A DNA stretch of 64,000 bases from Sipunculus nudus (GCA_026874595.1 CM049306.1:81062142-81126141), one strand, 5' to 3'; positions 1-12,560 are shown, numbered from the stretch's first letter. Program-made: numbers and translations. Notes: generated by a model from the letters alone, not told the origin.

Positions 1-1377
1 ATACACACATCTATGTATACCTGTAAACAAATCTTGTTCGATTATTGTCAAATCTTGCCAGTCCAGCTTGTTTGAATCACGCATTGATGTCAAGTGTATA
101 ATTTATATTTTGGATTTGAATATTTGCACTTATAGAAAAGTCAACTCCATAAAGCAAAATCGTGCTAGTGTAAAAAAGTGCATCTAGCTGTCGAGAATAG
201 ATTTAATTGTGATTTTAATGTTTTTTTATTCTCCTTCTTTACATAGTTTTCAATTTAATGGGTAATTCTATTTTGTTATGATATGCAGAATATCATATCA
301 GTGGCAAGTAAAAATGATACAAATACGCAGTATATTAAGACCAGATTTAAATGCCTTCATAGTTACCAGTTGCATTCGAAAATCATTGAATGCATTTGCA
401 TTCAAACGCAATGACTGATAAAGCATTTACATTTGCATTTCAGTAAGCAACATAGCATTTGCATAAAATGCATTAGACCGTATTTGGAACCAATATATAT
501 ATGTGTGTGTGTGTGTATGTGTGTGTATTTAATTCTAGCATATAACAATGCTTACAACAATAACATACGCTCCCGTCAAACCGTCGTTTATACTTTCTGA
601 GTAAAAACACAGTTGTCTTATAATCAATGCTCTTATCACTTTATTGTTTAAACTGACGTCTTTAGCCATTATTTTAATACCAAAGTTGGGCAGGATGTTG
701 AACTATAATGAACTTGGTATGTGATATGTCTGGTACTAGATTTTTTTTAACTTTGTAGTTGCGTACAGTCCGTTACCGCAGGTCTATTGTTTAATTCATA
801 TAGTTAGCTTAAAGTTACCACTGAAGAACAGACCATCCATCATGAAATAAACAGAAAAATGTTTATGGATCATGTCAACTTAAGCTTATAAATTGTTACC
901 CTTTCAGGTTGCATTATATTTTGTTATATAATGTGCTATATTTTATATTATATTTTACTAGCTGATAGACCCGGTATACCGGGCTTATTACCGGGGTTAG
1001 GGAGATTTATTAACTGAGATGTGAAATGTTGGCTCATTTTTTTTTATTCTAAATGTTAACAGAAAATATAGGTTTTCAGTGGGAAACTGTCTCCATAAGA
1101 TATGTATAAACATTTTGGCACGACTGCAGAATAACTCACGCACCTCTCTGAGGCACAACACTTATGTGAACAGAAAACGTTTCTAGGTACAGCTGCTTGT
1201 AACTTAATTTTGCCACTTACTTTTAAATTACATGAATCCTTAACATCATACCGTCCGTCCGTATAAACTCATAACCTGGTGGAGACAGTGAATGATCCTG
1301 TAGTCGCTCCAATATTTTTAACATTTATTTTGTGGTTCTGTCCTCGTGGCAAGAAATTTATAGCCTGGTATGTTTAC
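1..1377. other. No gene recognised; possible intron of gene A
   Basis: AT-rich sequence with a short (GT)n tract near 500-525. I see no exon with convincing splice sites and coding character. If gene A continues to the left, this stretch would be its second intron, with the next exon needing to enter in phase 1. Confidence 0.4.
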
Positions 1378-1549
1378 CTTGATGAACTGGCCAGTGATGG
1401 TATTGACATTTCGAACCGGAATGAGACGCAGGGGCATTCAGGTTTTCGATGATATTTGACTGGATTCTATCGGTGGACGTACAAAGATTACAGGTTGATG
1501 TGGGAACACATAAAAGACTTATTAAATGTACGTTGCAAGGAAACTGTTC
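1378..1549 (-). CDS. Gene A exon 2 (phase 0 to 1)
   Basis: 172 nt with a pyrimidine-rich acceptor and a CAAG|GTAAAC donor. It reads open in the frame set by exon 1 and contains motifs such as CVPTSTCNLC. Both splice sites sit exactly where the frame requires. Confidence 0.5.
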
Positions 1550-2770
1550 CTGAAGAAAGAAACAGAAATATGCATACCTCGTAAGTAGCAGAAGCGGACC
1601 CAACGGGACTCCATGCAGAGGGTCCGTATTCATTTTCAATCGCCGCAATTTTAATTTCATCGTATCAGACAAATTTTGAGGCCTGAAACCCCCGACACCA
1701 CCCCAGCCCTGTTCCAGAAATTGGGACCTTGAATAAGGTTTTGTCATTAATCCTCCTGGGTTTAAATCTCCATTTCATAAAGCAAGAAACATGTGTTCTT
1801 CTCTTTTACTGACCACGCACGTGGGTCAAATCCCTCATCGAAAGCAAGCATTATTCATATGAACAATAGTCCTTAGTGTTAGAGGTTAAGTGACCACGAT
1901 GCACGCATTCCGGTGATTGCCGAAGGCAGTTCGGCTGTGCTCGGTAAAAAACGAAAAAATCACTCAAAATTATATGTATATTAAAAATTATTTATTTTCA
2001 TATCGCCTATGTCACTGCGGGGATAATAACCTTTAAAATGATGTATGGCACAATATTGTACACAGCGCGGTTATAGAGAACACTGCGAACAAATGTGAAC
2101 CGAATTCCTTTTATAAGTATTAGATTATATATATAAATATAGTAAAATTATTATTATTATTATTATTATTAATATTATTATTATTATTATTATTTTATTA
2201 TTATAAAACTATATATAACATGTTAGCAATTCCTATGTATTTTCACTTCATTCGGTTTTAACACTATCATCAGGATGTATTGATACTTTATATATAATAC
2301 AGAAAACGCACCCACACACACACATATATATTTATATGTATATGTATATATGTATGGTATACACGCCTTAGCTGAATATGCAAGTATTCTCATTTTTCCT
2401 CAATAACTGTCATTTATCATTATCAAGGGTTCAAATACGTGCCTATATATGGTATACACGCCTTTGCTGAATATGCAAGTATTCTATTTTTTCTCAATAA
2501 CTGTCATTTATCATTATCAAGGGTTCAAATACGTGCCTGTGTGTACTTGTGTAAGAATTATAATACAATAGTTAAAGTATAACCGGCATGATAGCCAAAC
2601 TGGTTCGCCATTACGTGTGTATCACAGAGTGCCTTTTTATTATGTAATATCATATACTTACTTAACTATTAATAATTCCGTATGAAAGTCATCATATTAT
2701 TAACATAATTACTTACCTGACAAAGATGGGCTAATAACAGGACAACAAACCAATGGGTATGAGTATCCAT
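1378..2770 (-). CDS. Gene A (partial, 5' end): secreted or membrane Cys-rich protein
   Basis: Two-exon 5' fragment on the minus strand. Exon 1 (2770-2717) encodes MDTHTHWFVVLLLAHLCQ, a signal-peptide-like start, and ends at a GTAAGT donor in phase 0. Exon 2 (1549-1378) follows a TTTCTTTCTTCAG acceptor, is open for 57 codons with five cysteines, and ends CAAG|GTAAAC in phase 1. The two phases join cleanly. A TATATAAAG box lies about 210 bases upstream of the ATG. No named domain is recognised, but the C-x5-C-x2-C spacing in exon 2 recalls exon 3 of gene E at the other end of the window, so the two could be related small Cys-rich surface proteins (inference). The 3' part lies beyond position 1 or in undetected exons. 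The gene model is moderately sure; its function is unknown. Confidence 0.5.
2147..2212. repeat. (ATT)n microsatellite
   Basis: Interrupted ATT/TTA trinucleotide run inside what would be intron 1 of gene A. Confidence 0.9.
2356..2538. repeat. Two tandem copies of a 95-bp unit
   Basis: The unit starting GGTATACACGCC at 2356 repeats at 2451 with only a few substitutions, both copies ending in CAAATACGTGCCT. Confidence 0.85.
2717..2770 (-). CDS. Gene A exon 1: signal peptide
   Basis: 54 nt from ATG (2770-2768) to a CAG|GTAAGT donor. It encodes 18 residues with a hydrophobic core FVVLLLA. Length and exit phase match the first exon of gene B. Confidence 0.5.
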
Positions 2771-2977
2771 GTTTGTGAAGAAGAACTAACTTCCAAGATA
2801 AGGCTCGCCGTGTACACGGGGATTGGCGACCTGGTTTAATGCACGTATATACAATCAACAACTGGCCTCTGCGGTTGTTTGGTGTAGGCCATGGTTACCC
2901 GTTCAAGCAGCACTTGATACGGGGAAGTGTGGCCATATGTAAACAATCTTAGCACAGAGAGGTTTGTATAGTTAGGC

Positions 2978-2986
2978 TTTATATAA
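2978..2986 (-). promoter_or_regulatory. TATA box of gene A
   Basis: The minus strand reads GGTTATATAAAGCC here. It is the only canonical TATA box noticed close upstream of a signal-peptide exon in this window, and it leaves room for a 5' UTR of roughly 180 bases. Confidence 0.45.
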
Positions 2987-3181
2987 CCGGAGCGGTGTAA
3001 AGTCACCACCACACAGTGTTTGATCGGCTTTAATTATTAACTAAGGTTTCGTTGTTTTAACAACTTATGTCGCGGTGCTCAAAATCGGATTGTACACTGC
3101 ATGATTTCAGAACGTGCGGCAACTCACAAGACAACAATGTTCCCTGGAAACCTACTAATTAAGTGAATGCAGACCCTCGAA

Positions 3182-3293
3182 CAGGGCCTTGAGATTATAT
3201 AATTACTACATAAAGTAAGTTATCAATAATACCACTGTAACCACAGCGGTAAAATCTATCTTTATATGTAGTAATTGCGATTTCAAGGGCCTG
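3182..3293. mobile_element. Small hairpin (MITE-like) inverted repeat
   Basis: Left arm about 3182-3214 and right arm about 3260-3293 are imperfect reverse complements (CAGGGCCTTGAG ... TTTCAAGGGCCTG, with AATTACTACAT inside), separated by about 45 bases. The shape suits a short non-autonomous DNA element; no target-site duplication was identified. Confidence 0.5.
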
Positions 3294-3483
3294 TGATCCC
3301 TGTCCCATTGTTAACAAATACCAAGCTAATTTTAAATTAAATACATTAGAAACTGTCGAATGAACCAGTTTCTTTCTACTACAGATATGCAGTTTTGTTT
3401 TAAGAATAAGCGTGGAACTGAAATGTGTGTACTGATGTTGAAAGAATTACTTCGATATTATATGAAATTTTATTCTGTATGTT

Positions 3484-4590
3484 GTGTTTCTTGACGCTTC
3501 CAAGGCTTTCGACAAGGTGAATCATAGTAAGTTAATGAGTAAATTACTTAAACTTACATTCCAGTCTATTTTTGCAGAGTGCTTTGCTTTTGGTATTGTA
3601 ACCAACAGTTTATGTGTTAGATGGGGAACGATAATGTCTGACTTTTTTATGTTAACAATGGGGTGCGACAAGGTGGAATCCTTTCCCCTATACCCTTTAA
3701 TGTGTAAATGAATGATATAAGTGTTCATCTCAATAAGTTACAAATTGGGTGCTGTTGCAATAATAAAATGTATGCAGATGATCTGGTATTATTTGCCCCT
3801 TCTGCTAAAGGTATACAAAACATGACTGATGTATGTACTGCGTATGGTAAAGAAAATGACATTACACACAATGGAAGGAAATCACAAGTCATGTTTATTG
3901 ACACCAAGAACAGGAGCTATAGAAGTGACATCAAGTGAGAAGGTCAGTTGCTAACTGTAACTCAGTCATATAAGTACCTCGGGCATATTATGAATAACAC
4001 TCTCACTGATGATGATTATGATTTGTTTGCCAACTGAAGAGCCTTTTATGTAAAGAGTAACATGCTTGTGAAAATTTTTCATCTTTGTTTATCTGCAGTG
4101 AAGAGCAAATTGTTCCAGGCTGACTGTAGTAATATGTTATATGTATCTGTGTGCCCTTTGGGTTAGATAAAAAAAAAGTGATTTTAGAAATATATAGAAG
4201 CATATAACAATGATTTTCGAATCCTGCATTAACTGTCCAGACACTGTAGTGCCAGTGAAATGTTTGCCATAGCAAATGTACAGTCATGTGAGACCGGGGT
4301 AAGAACATATATTTATAGTTTGCAAAGTAAAATGCAAATGTCTACCGATTCTCTTATTGGTGCTTGACAAACAGTTTTTAATATTTTTTTTTATCACAGA
4401 GATGGCACAAGATTTTATATATTTTACATATGTGAACTGTGATATGTGTGAGATAAGCTTATAACCGTTAAAGTTTTATTTATTTTATCAGTATATTATA
4501 TTTTATATATTTTTATGTAACTATTGACATGATTATAATGTAATGTATGATTGTCTGAAATAAAATAAAAATAAATAAATAAAGACCAAA
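3484..4590 (+). mobile_element. Decayed non-LTR retrotransposon (LINE), reverse-transcriptase 3' part
   Basis: Broken frames carry classic reverse-transcriptase blocks: FLDASKAFDKVNH near 3488, YADDLVLFAPS near 3770 (the catalytic YADD), then KYLGHIMNNTL near 3970 and SASEMFAIANV near 4250, the post-RT region seen in CR1-like LINEs. Stops and frameshifts separate them. The copy ends in an A-rich tail around 4560-4585. It is 5'-truncated and cannot be active. Confidence 0.85.
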
Positions 4591-5545
4591 AGTTTATATT
4601 ATGAAGACCGCTTACCAAACAAGACCCCTCTGAATAAACCATTGGCATTCGCCTCGGTAATCAGTGGTTATCATGTCCAGTTTACTGATTTAATAACCAT
4701 AAATGGAAGCGCAAGGACTGTTGTGCCCAAATGATCTGTTTTGCCAGGAAGGATATAAGCTTATCACACCGGTCATGAATTAAATAATAATGGTTTCTTG
4801 TATGTTTGGAGGTCTTAATCTCTCCAAGGCTAAGCCTTAATTGGGAAAGAAATTGAGTATGTACTGTGGTTGGCTTCCTATGTACAGGGGCTTCGAATAA
4901 CATATTTATGAAAGGGTTAAAATGACGAAAAATAAGCCTTTGTGAATAAGACACACATCATTGTTATATGATATGGGCTATAATGATGAGTGACACGATC
5001 TTATAGAGTGGCCTGTAAAGTGGTGCCACCTGTTGTCAGGTTATGTTATGAATAACGCGCATGCATACAGGGATTTGAGAAGTTGAATAAAGTGATGATC
5101 GCCCATATGTCAGCCTTACTCGTAGCCCTGCCTGGGCTTTAGTATTTGCGTTCACTAAAAAAATGCTTAAAATAAAACGGGATTCCATGTACTAGGAGTG
5201 CTGGCTCTTGTCACTAAAGAGAGTCAGATGGTGGTAAATTAGTTATATGAGTTGCCGCAAGATGGCGGTACCGAAACTAAGTGCGATACAACGCGGAACG
5301 TTTGATTTCTCTGTCAGAAGCAGAAGCAGCAGAAGAAGTTTACGCTCATCGAGCAGTTACAGGTTGCTGTGGTCAAGAATTTCTCTGTCAGAAGGAACAA
5401 TTAAGTCAAACTATTTCATGAACTCCGTCAGTGTACCTTTCTCGTGCCTTACGTACTAACTGTACTAATACTAGAATACATAGTACAAAACATCACAGCA
5501 CTTACTTATAACTTCAAAGTATGAGTGTATTTTCAGGATTTTTCA
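4591..5545. other. No gene seen
   Basis: No exon-like frame with splice sites on either strand. The open frame at 5247-5459 is Ser/Arg-rich and has no recognisable motif. Confidence 0.4.
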
Positions 5546-5547
5546 GA

Positions 5548-5938
5548 TTTTTTTGGTTGTCGTAACCGCTTCCATTTTTTAATGCTGACTTATCTAATTT
5601 TTAATCCAAGTATTTACATCTGCAGCAGGGTTGCATTTCGGTTTGTGATTACGTGACAGGGCGGTAGCTTTCGCTTCCTGTCATTTTATTTTATATCCTA
5701 GTGTCATCCAGGCCCGATGACGTGTAGGTCGTAACACCCCGATTGCTAGGTCATAACACCGAGGAACCTCCCAAAAGACGCACTCGTTTGGTTGTGATAC
5801 ACGGCTGTGGGGTACAGCCTTCCGATTAAGCTTGCAGAACGCTCGCCCTGGGTTAGGCCCGACGGTGAAAATCTCACCTCTCCTCGGCTGAGATTTGAAC
5901 TTACGACCTCCCGGCTACACCTAAGCCACAGAAGCCAG
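5548..5938 (-). mobile_element. tRNA-derived SINE, copy 1
   Basis: Reverse-oriented relative of the copy at 10952-11388. On the minus strand the tRNA-like head has an A-box region (GTGGCTTAGGT) and a degraded B box, followed by the shared body including GACAGGGCGGTAGC (plus-strand reading) and the GGTTACG-like 3' end. Confidence 0.85.
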
Positions 5939-6599
5939 TATATTTTCGGGACTGGTCCCTTAAAATTGTTAATAGTTCAGTTAATCTTTAATTTTTTACG
6001 GTCGCCACAGTGGACTTTTGTCGTGAAACTACTCTGTACGTGCATGGCCACGCAATGGATATGCATGTTCCTGGTCTTATCTATAAGGAATGATCCAAAG
6101 TGTGCCAAAAAGGGGCTCATTTCCCCTACTTTTATCTAAATCTTGAGATATGTCACTGTATTTCTCCAAGGGGTAATTGCAGCACCGTGTATCATTCCGC
6201 AAGGCCAATCTAAAAGCTCTAGTAAACGATTTTACCACTAGGGGACGGCACCCATCGTATTGCTTCACACAAGACATTCTTAAAAATGTGCCTATGCAGA
6301 GGTTTTGGTCTCCATTGAATGACTTTTATTAACGTTTTCCCCTCAGTGTATTTTTACTTGCTCAACCTGTATCCCATTTTCGCACAATTCAGATCCGAAA
6401 ACAGTGAAACAACACTGACCACGCCCATATCCGTCCTAAACTAACAATTGGATACCATGGTAAAATATTTACAATAACAGGCCGACACGGTCAGTTTGGG
6501 TTCAGGTTATGTTGAAACATATAAAACCAAATAATATAAAATCCCTTTTCATATTGACTAGAGCCCATTGGAGTCAGTCAAACTATTCAATAATCTATT

Positions 6600-6886
6600 C
6601 TATCCTCAAGGCCCTGTTACCTTAGGCAATAGATTCCCAAAGATCTCCCAAAGCCCGCCCCGAACAAACTGCCCGTAGTCCCGTGGACGTGTCGTAATGC
6701 AATAAAGGTAAAATATTAAATACACAGTGAATTGTAAATGCCCGTTTACCCTTCGGCGACGGCGGGGGACATAGAAATGGTGAGCGTCCATCCGTCTTTT
6801 CCTCGGTCTGTCCGTCTGTCGTGCCGATCGTCGTGCCGTCTGCCAGTCCGTCAAATGTTTCTCACACAATAACTCCAAAGAACTCG
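6600..6886. repeat. Head of a dispersed repeat with TCCGTC words
   Basis: Contains CCGTCTGTCGTGCCGATC and similar CCGTC repeats directly before the tandem array at 6887. I associate this arrangement with mollusc repeat families. Confidence 0.4.
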
Positions 6887-7375
6887 AGGTACATTCACCA
6901 GACTTACAGCATTGATGGATCTTATCAAGGGCTAGCTAAAGTTAGAATACGGAAGACCTTGAAACATTTTCAATGATGTTAACGCAATAACTAGACTATT
7001 TGAGGTACATTCACCAAACCTGCAACATTGATGCACCTCATCAAGCGCTGGGTCAAGTTGGAATACGGGTGACCTTGAAGCATTTTTTCAAGGTCACAGC
7101 AGCGATAATAATAAAAATCATGTTAAGGCAGTATTGATGCTTCATTGATGCACCTTAACAATCGCTAGATCAAGCTGGAATACGGATGACTTTAAAGCAT
7201 TTTCAAGGTCATGGCAGCTATAATGCTAAAATGATGTTAATGCAATAACTGTTGAGGTAAATTTAGGTACAGTCACCAGCCCTGTAACATTGATGCACCT
7301 TATCAAGCGCTAGGTCAAGTTGGTACACGGTTTGCCCAGAAGCAATTTTCAAGGTAACAGAATCGATAATGCTAA
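6887..7375. repeat. Degenerate tandem array, about 115-140-bp unit, with CAAGGTCA words
   Basis: About four units share GAGGTACATTCACCA, CATTGATGCACCT, CAAGCGCT and a TGACCTTGAA ... TTCAAGGTCA inverted pair. Unit starts are near 6887, 7000, 7135 and 7265. No coding content. Confidence 0.75.
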
Positions 7376-7952
7376 ACGTATGATGTCAACGTAATATCTC
7401 GACATGAATCTCGGCAGTGGTTTGACTGATCCTCCTGAAATTTAGCATGTGTATACATCTTAGATAGTTTTCTTGTTCAGATGACAGGTCGCGCCACCTA
7501 CAGTCATGTTTACGTGACAGACATCCAAGCTAATCTGCAACACTTACCACTCAATCCATGCCTCACTTCACTCGTACCACTCTGATTTCGGCGGATATAC
7601 ACGAAGTCGCTTTTCGACTACCCGTATTCTCGTTCCATATGCACTGAACCCTTATAGGCACCAACTGTCCCTGTGAATTTGATAAAGGTCAAACTTGTTC
7701 TCTTTAAGATGTTGCACAAAAGGTAAACACCTATTGTGCTCGGGTGGCCGTTTTGTTTTAATCACAGATCTGTAATCTAAAAGGGAAAGAGCCCTCATAA
7801 GAACAAATCATTCCTATGAATTCGAGAAAGATCAAATATACTCTCTGAGAGATGCTTGTAAAAGATAAAAGTTGATTGTGCCCTGGCGACCAGAGTTGCA
7901 GAGGTTATATTATTCGATAAGGGTTAAACCCTCTTAGAAAACAATCATCCCC

Positions 7953-7956
<4 letters not shown>
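7376..7956. other. No gene seen
   Basis: Noncoding sequence between the tandem array and the (TA)n tract. Two blocks near 7680-7730 and 7800-7870 share words (GAATTTGATAAAGGTC and GAATTCGAGAAAGATC), so it is probably more decayed repeat. Confidence 0.4.

Positions 7957-8025
<69 letters not shown>
7957..8025. repeat. (TA)n microsatellite
   Basis: About 35 TA units with one interruption, followed by TG-rich sequence. Confidence 0.95.
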
Positions 8026-10270
8026 GCGTGTGTATGTGTGAAATGTAAAGCTCAGACCTAGACCTCCCGTTGTAAAATTGGAAAGTCTGGGGTTCGATGC
8101 CCTGTGTCGATGAACATATAAAAACAAATCAAAATGTGTGAATGTGCTTGTGACAAATCTGTGCCCCTTTGGCGCCGATCCAACTGTATATTATCGGTGT
8201 CAGAATGTGAGTGATTGTTAAAGAACTCCCGCTGATGAAATAGGAATAAGTTAATTCCACCTTTACTTTGGAGATACGTATCAATAACTTGTATCACATC
8301 TCCACAACATTTGTTACAAATAATCACCATCTTAACTATGTGATAACTCATGCCCATGTTTCTTTACTCCACATATGCTCTTACAGTACATGATTTTTTA
8401 TAGCCTAGATTGGTAAAATAGTTATGTAAATGGAGTGTTATCCTTTTGAGTATGTATCCGTCCCCATTATTAAACCCTTCGGAGTGTAAGGAACTTATAA
8501 AGACAAACCGTTTCAAACTAAAATTTCCCAAATTCTATCTACATGTATTAAATTTTTTTCTTTTGGCATAACCTTATCAAACTATGTGTGTTTCGAGTTT
8601 AGCACTGGACTAAACAATATAATTGTTTACAAAACCGGCATTTGACCCTCAAAATTAATCTTGTTGTGCAACACCTCTGTTAGAATATATCAAGTTTTGT
8701 CAATTTGTTTCGATGGGAAACATTATGATCCTATATTTTTATATTTGTACTACAATGAAAAGGTCTGGGAAACAAAGCGATTGTTTCTTTAAATTCAAGT
8801 GCGTCAGTCCTGAAATAGGCAACTGTACTAAAACGTATGATGTCGAGTATGACTTCTCTCCTTTCTTTTGTGAACAAATGTTATTGCCTAAACGTCATTA
8901 AGCTGATTGTTCTAAGCCTGTTTCTACCTGATTGAAATGAATACCTCAACATCTGTTCCAACAGCAGCACCGTCAGCTTCAGCGAAGTATCGAAATATCA
9001 TACGTGCCATTTGTTTCCGGAATACAACTGAAAATGTCCTCTGTTAATCGAGCTAGCGTGGAAGACAATGTAAAAATTAAACGGTTTCGCAAAACATTTT
9101 TGCTTGTACATGTAAAATATTTAAGCGGGATTCGGATAACAGAAAGAGCAGAAAGAAAAGTGGAGGCGTTTAGTAAGCCATTTGACATGATTTATTTTTC
9201 TAAATGATCAAACAATACACACGATTACAGAAATGCCAAGAAAAGAATGGGCGAGTAGATTCTCATAATCTTTGGTTTTACGAAACCTAACCAAAACAAG
9301 GTATGTCGTCGAAAAATCTTTAGGAAATATTTCGTAATCGAGCGAACAATGTACTCCAATGGCCAGATAAAAGGTCTAATCAACAGGCTAAGCTAGCAAA
9401 ACATAAAGAGAAATTAATTCGATACCCAGTTGTCCATTAGCAACCTGTGTCTACTTAGTCTTAATTACAATACCGACGTCCTATTGTAATATTAACATTT
9501 TAATACAAAATTGTTTAAAGGATGAATTATGAAGATGGTTTACCCATAAAGAAATGCAACTGAGCCAAGAACGGAACATCTAAAGAGTAATGTCAATCAA
9601 TCTCTAACAAACAACCGCGTGTTTAAAATATGCCTGAGTCTCTGATGTTTCATCTGTTATGATATGAAAAGCTTTTATTTACATCAAATATTGTTCCCGA
9701 AAGCTTATTTTTGTTACATTTTTCTTTTAAATGTAGCGAAACCTCTAAGTTATTTAATTTTTTTTTTTTTTTTGTAAAATGTAATACGTACCCCTTGGCA
9801 TACGATGTTTGTATAAAATATCCATGCTTCACGGGTAATAGAAGAACGACATGCTCAACATGTCAATTAATTTGATATTCTGGGCAGAGGACATAGGCAT
9901 ATGTAAACTTGGCCTGATTTTTAGCTCACTGAGCAAAACAAATATCACACTCCATCGAACATACAGTGTGTACAAATGCAAAAAAAATAAATTTAAGCCT
10001 TTGCGTGAGGTGATTAACATTTGAACTTGAGTTATTTATTAGTCAATAGCAAAAACACAATTGAATTGGCACGTGTTATTTAATTAAACGTAATTCAAGG
10101 GTAATAAAAGCAACGCAGTGAGCAAGGGGAGGCATCATTGAAGAAATGATGACATGTCCGTGAGTACTATTCAATCTGGAAACAAGTAACCGTTATTTTC
10201 CCAAACAGTTACAATCAATTTTGATACTCAAGTGTGATGCAGATATTAATATGTGTAAATATATGTTTTA
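8026..10270. other. No gene recognised
   Basis: Open frames of 60-100 codons occur on both strands (for example 8058-8357 minus and 9004-9207 plus), but none shows a domain, signal peptide plus donor, or conserved phase pattern. Confidence 0.4.
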
Positions 10271-10274
10271 ATAC

Positions 10275-10560
10275 CTCACTGGCTAATAAGGTAAGAGAAA
10301 TGCATCCCTTGAACATATTTACCTCATTTTGCTAAAGTGGAACGTCAATTTTGTATGGGCATGTGGAGTATCTAACTGAATTCAACCTCTCCTAATTAGA
10401 ATTGAAATTCTAGCTATATATCACCATAAATTCAGGACGTTGATGCATTTTTCCCTTTAATATAATAACCACAGTATCAAGTTAAGATCTAAGATTAAGA
10501 TGTCAACCGAATGTTTCTGAAAAAGCAGAGTAAAACCGCTCAGATATTATTATATTATTT
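10275..10560. repeat. Dispersed repeat, copy 1 (partner at 17428-17740)
   Basis: Starts CACTGGCTAATAAGG and shares GAACATAT, CCTCATTTT, ATGGGCA and TGGAGTATCTA in order with 17428-17740. Family unknown. Confidence 0.65.
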
Positions 10561-10951
10561 TCCAATGAGCTTTGTGTTTCTTTTTAGCATCAACTTATCA
10601 ACAATCAACTGTATCTGTTTGATACACAGGATTAATTTTAGTTAGGGTTCAAAATCAAACTTCGTCACGTTATAAAACAGCAGGAAAAAATTCCGCTATG
10701 CTGGCTAATCTGGTATTTACTCAGTTGGCTAGATTTCATTCACATAGTAATACTTGACTCTTGAACAGACTTTTCAGCAATGACTGTAGCGTTTGTCACA
10801 CAATCAGGACAGATCTATCAAGAGTCTTTACAGGATAATGCATTTTTTCTGTGGCAGATAAAAAAAATAATTAAAGCAGTCGTAGGGAGAGGAGTCTGAT
10901 GAGGTTGAGTTTATTTCTATATAAATATTTTGTTTGAAATATATTTATAAA

Positions 10952-11388
10952 CCGGCCTCTGTGGCTCAGGGGTAGAGCGCAGGACTCAAAGCCGGGAGAT
11001 CGTGGGTTCGAATCTCAGCCGAGGCGGTGAGGTTTTTCACGGTCGGCCCCTACCAAGGGTGAGCGCTCTGCAGGCTTAATGGGAAGGCTGTGCCCTACAG
11101 CCGTGTATCACTCACATACGAGTGCGTCTTTGGGGGGTTCCTCGGTGTTATGACCCAGCATTGGGGATGATTATACACCCAGGACCCGCAGGTGCGGTAG
11201 ACACCGGGCCTGGGTGACACCAGGATATAAAAATGATAGGAAGCGAGTGCTACCGCCCTGTCAAGTAGTCCCAAACCGAAATGGAATCTCTGCAGATGTA
11301 CATACTTAGTTAAGACTTAGTTAAGTCAGCATTAAAAAAAATGGATGCGGTAACCTCCACCAAAAAAAAAATTAAAAAAAAAAAAAAA
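10952..11388 (+). mobile_element. tRNA-derived SINE, copy 2 (best preserved)
   Basis: The 5' tRNA-like head has an A box (TGGCTCAGGGGTAG, 10962-10975) and a B box (GGTTCGAATC, 11005-11014), so RNA polymerase III promoter elements are intact. A body of about 300 bp follows, with GGCCTGGGTGACACCAGGAT and GGTAACCTCCACC near the end, then an A-rich tail. Three other copies in this window share the body. It appears to be the reference copy here. Confidence 0.9.
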
Positions 11389-11984
11389 TGAAATATATTT
11401 ATGATTGTACTTTCTTATAGGTTCCCGAGCGCAAAATCAACTTATACAAAATATCCCTTTTGTTTCTTTTCCAGTTTTTTTTTCAGAATAACGCAGTTGT
11501 CGCAAACAGTTTGAATAACTGAGGGACAATAGAAAACTAGACATGGTGCCTACAACCTCTGAAATAAGGTGAAAACTAAATGGGAGGCGCAAATCACTCT
11601 TGGCTTTCACTTTGGCCGAAGAACAGCTGTAAAATCGATCATTTTGAAAATGTAGCGCAAACGTCTGATCATGATAATTGCATGGCTATTAAACGTGAAA
11701 CTATAAAATAAGGTGAAAAAAACATATCTGTCACGTATTACTAACAGAGCAGTTTTGTATAGAAAGTCGGCCATATTGGAGTACAATGAATAACGTGCAG
11801 CGACGAAAAAATATAAAAAAAGGAAAACAATGTTCATTCCTTGGTCAAAGCTGTTAGAGCTTAATTAAGAACATCTAGAACCAGTATGCCCCATTAAAAA
11901 TACAGTCTTTCGCCCAAGGAACGCGTCTGTCATGGATCTGTATAGTAAATACACCTATGCCATGTTTTCTGTAAACTATGGTGA
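11389..11984. other. No gene seen
   Basis: AT-rich intergenic sequence. The minus open frame 11607-11837 is hydrophobic but has no start context, donor or domain. Confidence 0.4.
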
Positions 11985-12560
11985 TAAAGAATTGTTTATA
12001 ACTTTTATTTATTTACCGGACCATATTCAAGCAACCACAGGGTTACATCAGCTCAAGTGATTTCCCTGACGTCGTATCGAATCTCCTACAGGACTAGCAG
12101 AATATTATCAATGCTGGAGATTTAAATATACATTTCAATAAAACCACTGATGTGGATACTGCTAGTTTAACAAAAATAGTAGAAATCTATGGATTGAAAC
12201 AACATGTTTATTCACCGACACCCGCATAGTCTAGGATCACCCTAGATTTGATATTTACCAGTAGGATTCACCAGTTGACTAATCGATGCCAATTACGACT
12301 TATTTCATTAGGGATCACTGCCTGGTGTGTACCAGGTTGTCCTTATCTAACCTGGTCCAGTTAGAAAAGGAAATACAAATAAAAATTGAATCACTGATGC
12401 AGTGGATATTTATTATCAAGGGTTAACACGGGCACTAAATGAACATGCACCCATCACGGATGAAAAAAGTTACCATTCGAAATCGGGTACCATGGTTTAC
12501 CACTGATCTGAACAAACAAATCTCCTTTTTAAGATGAATACAAAATAGTACAGAACTGTT
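11985..12560 (+). mobile_element. Decayed LINE, endonuclease C-terminal part
   Basis: Broken plus-strand frames show the end of an apurinic-type LINE endonuclease: FPDVVSNLLQ near 12062, NAGDLNIHFN (the GDFNIH block) near 12110, GLKQHVYSPT near 12193, ITLDLIF near 12236, then DHCLVCTRLSLSN near 12310 and PWFTTDLNKQI near 12490. In-frame stops interrupt it. This copy does not overlap the RT fragment at 3484 in content. Confidence 0.8.

Noticed and set aside
8713-9207. Plus-strand open frames with several cysteines and basic residues
   Set aside because: No signal peptide joined to a donor and no recognised motif; the candidate exon at about 9224-9300 has stops in all three frames.
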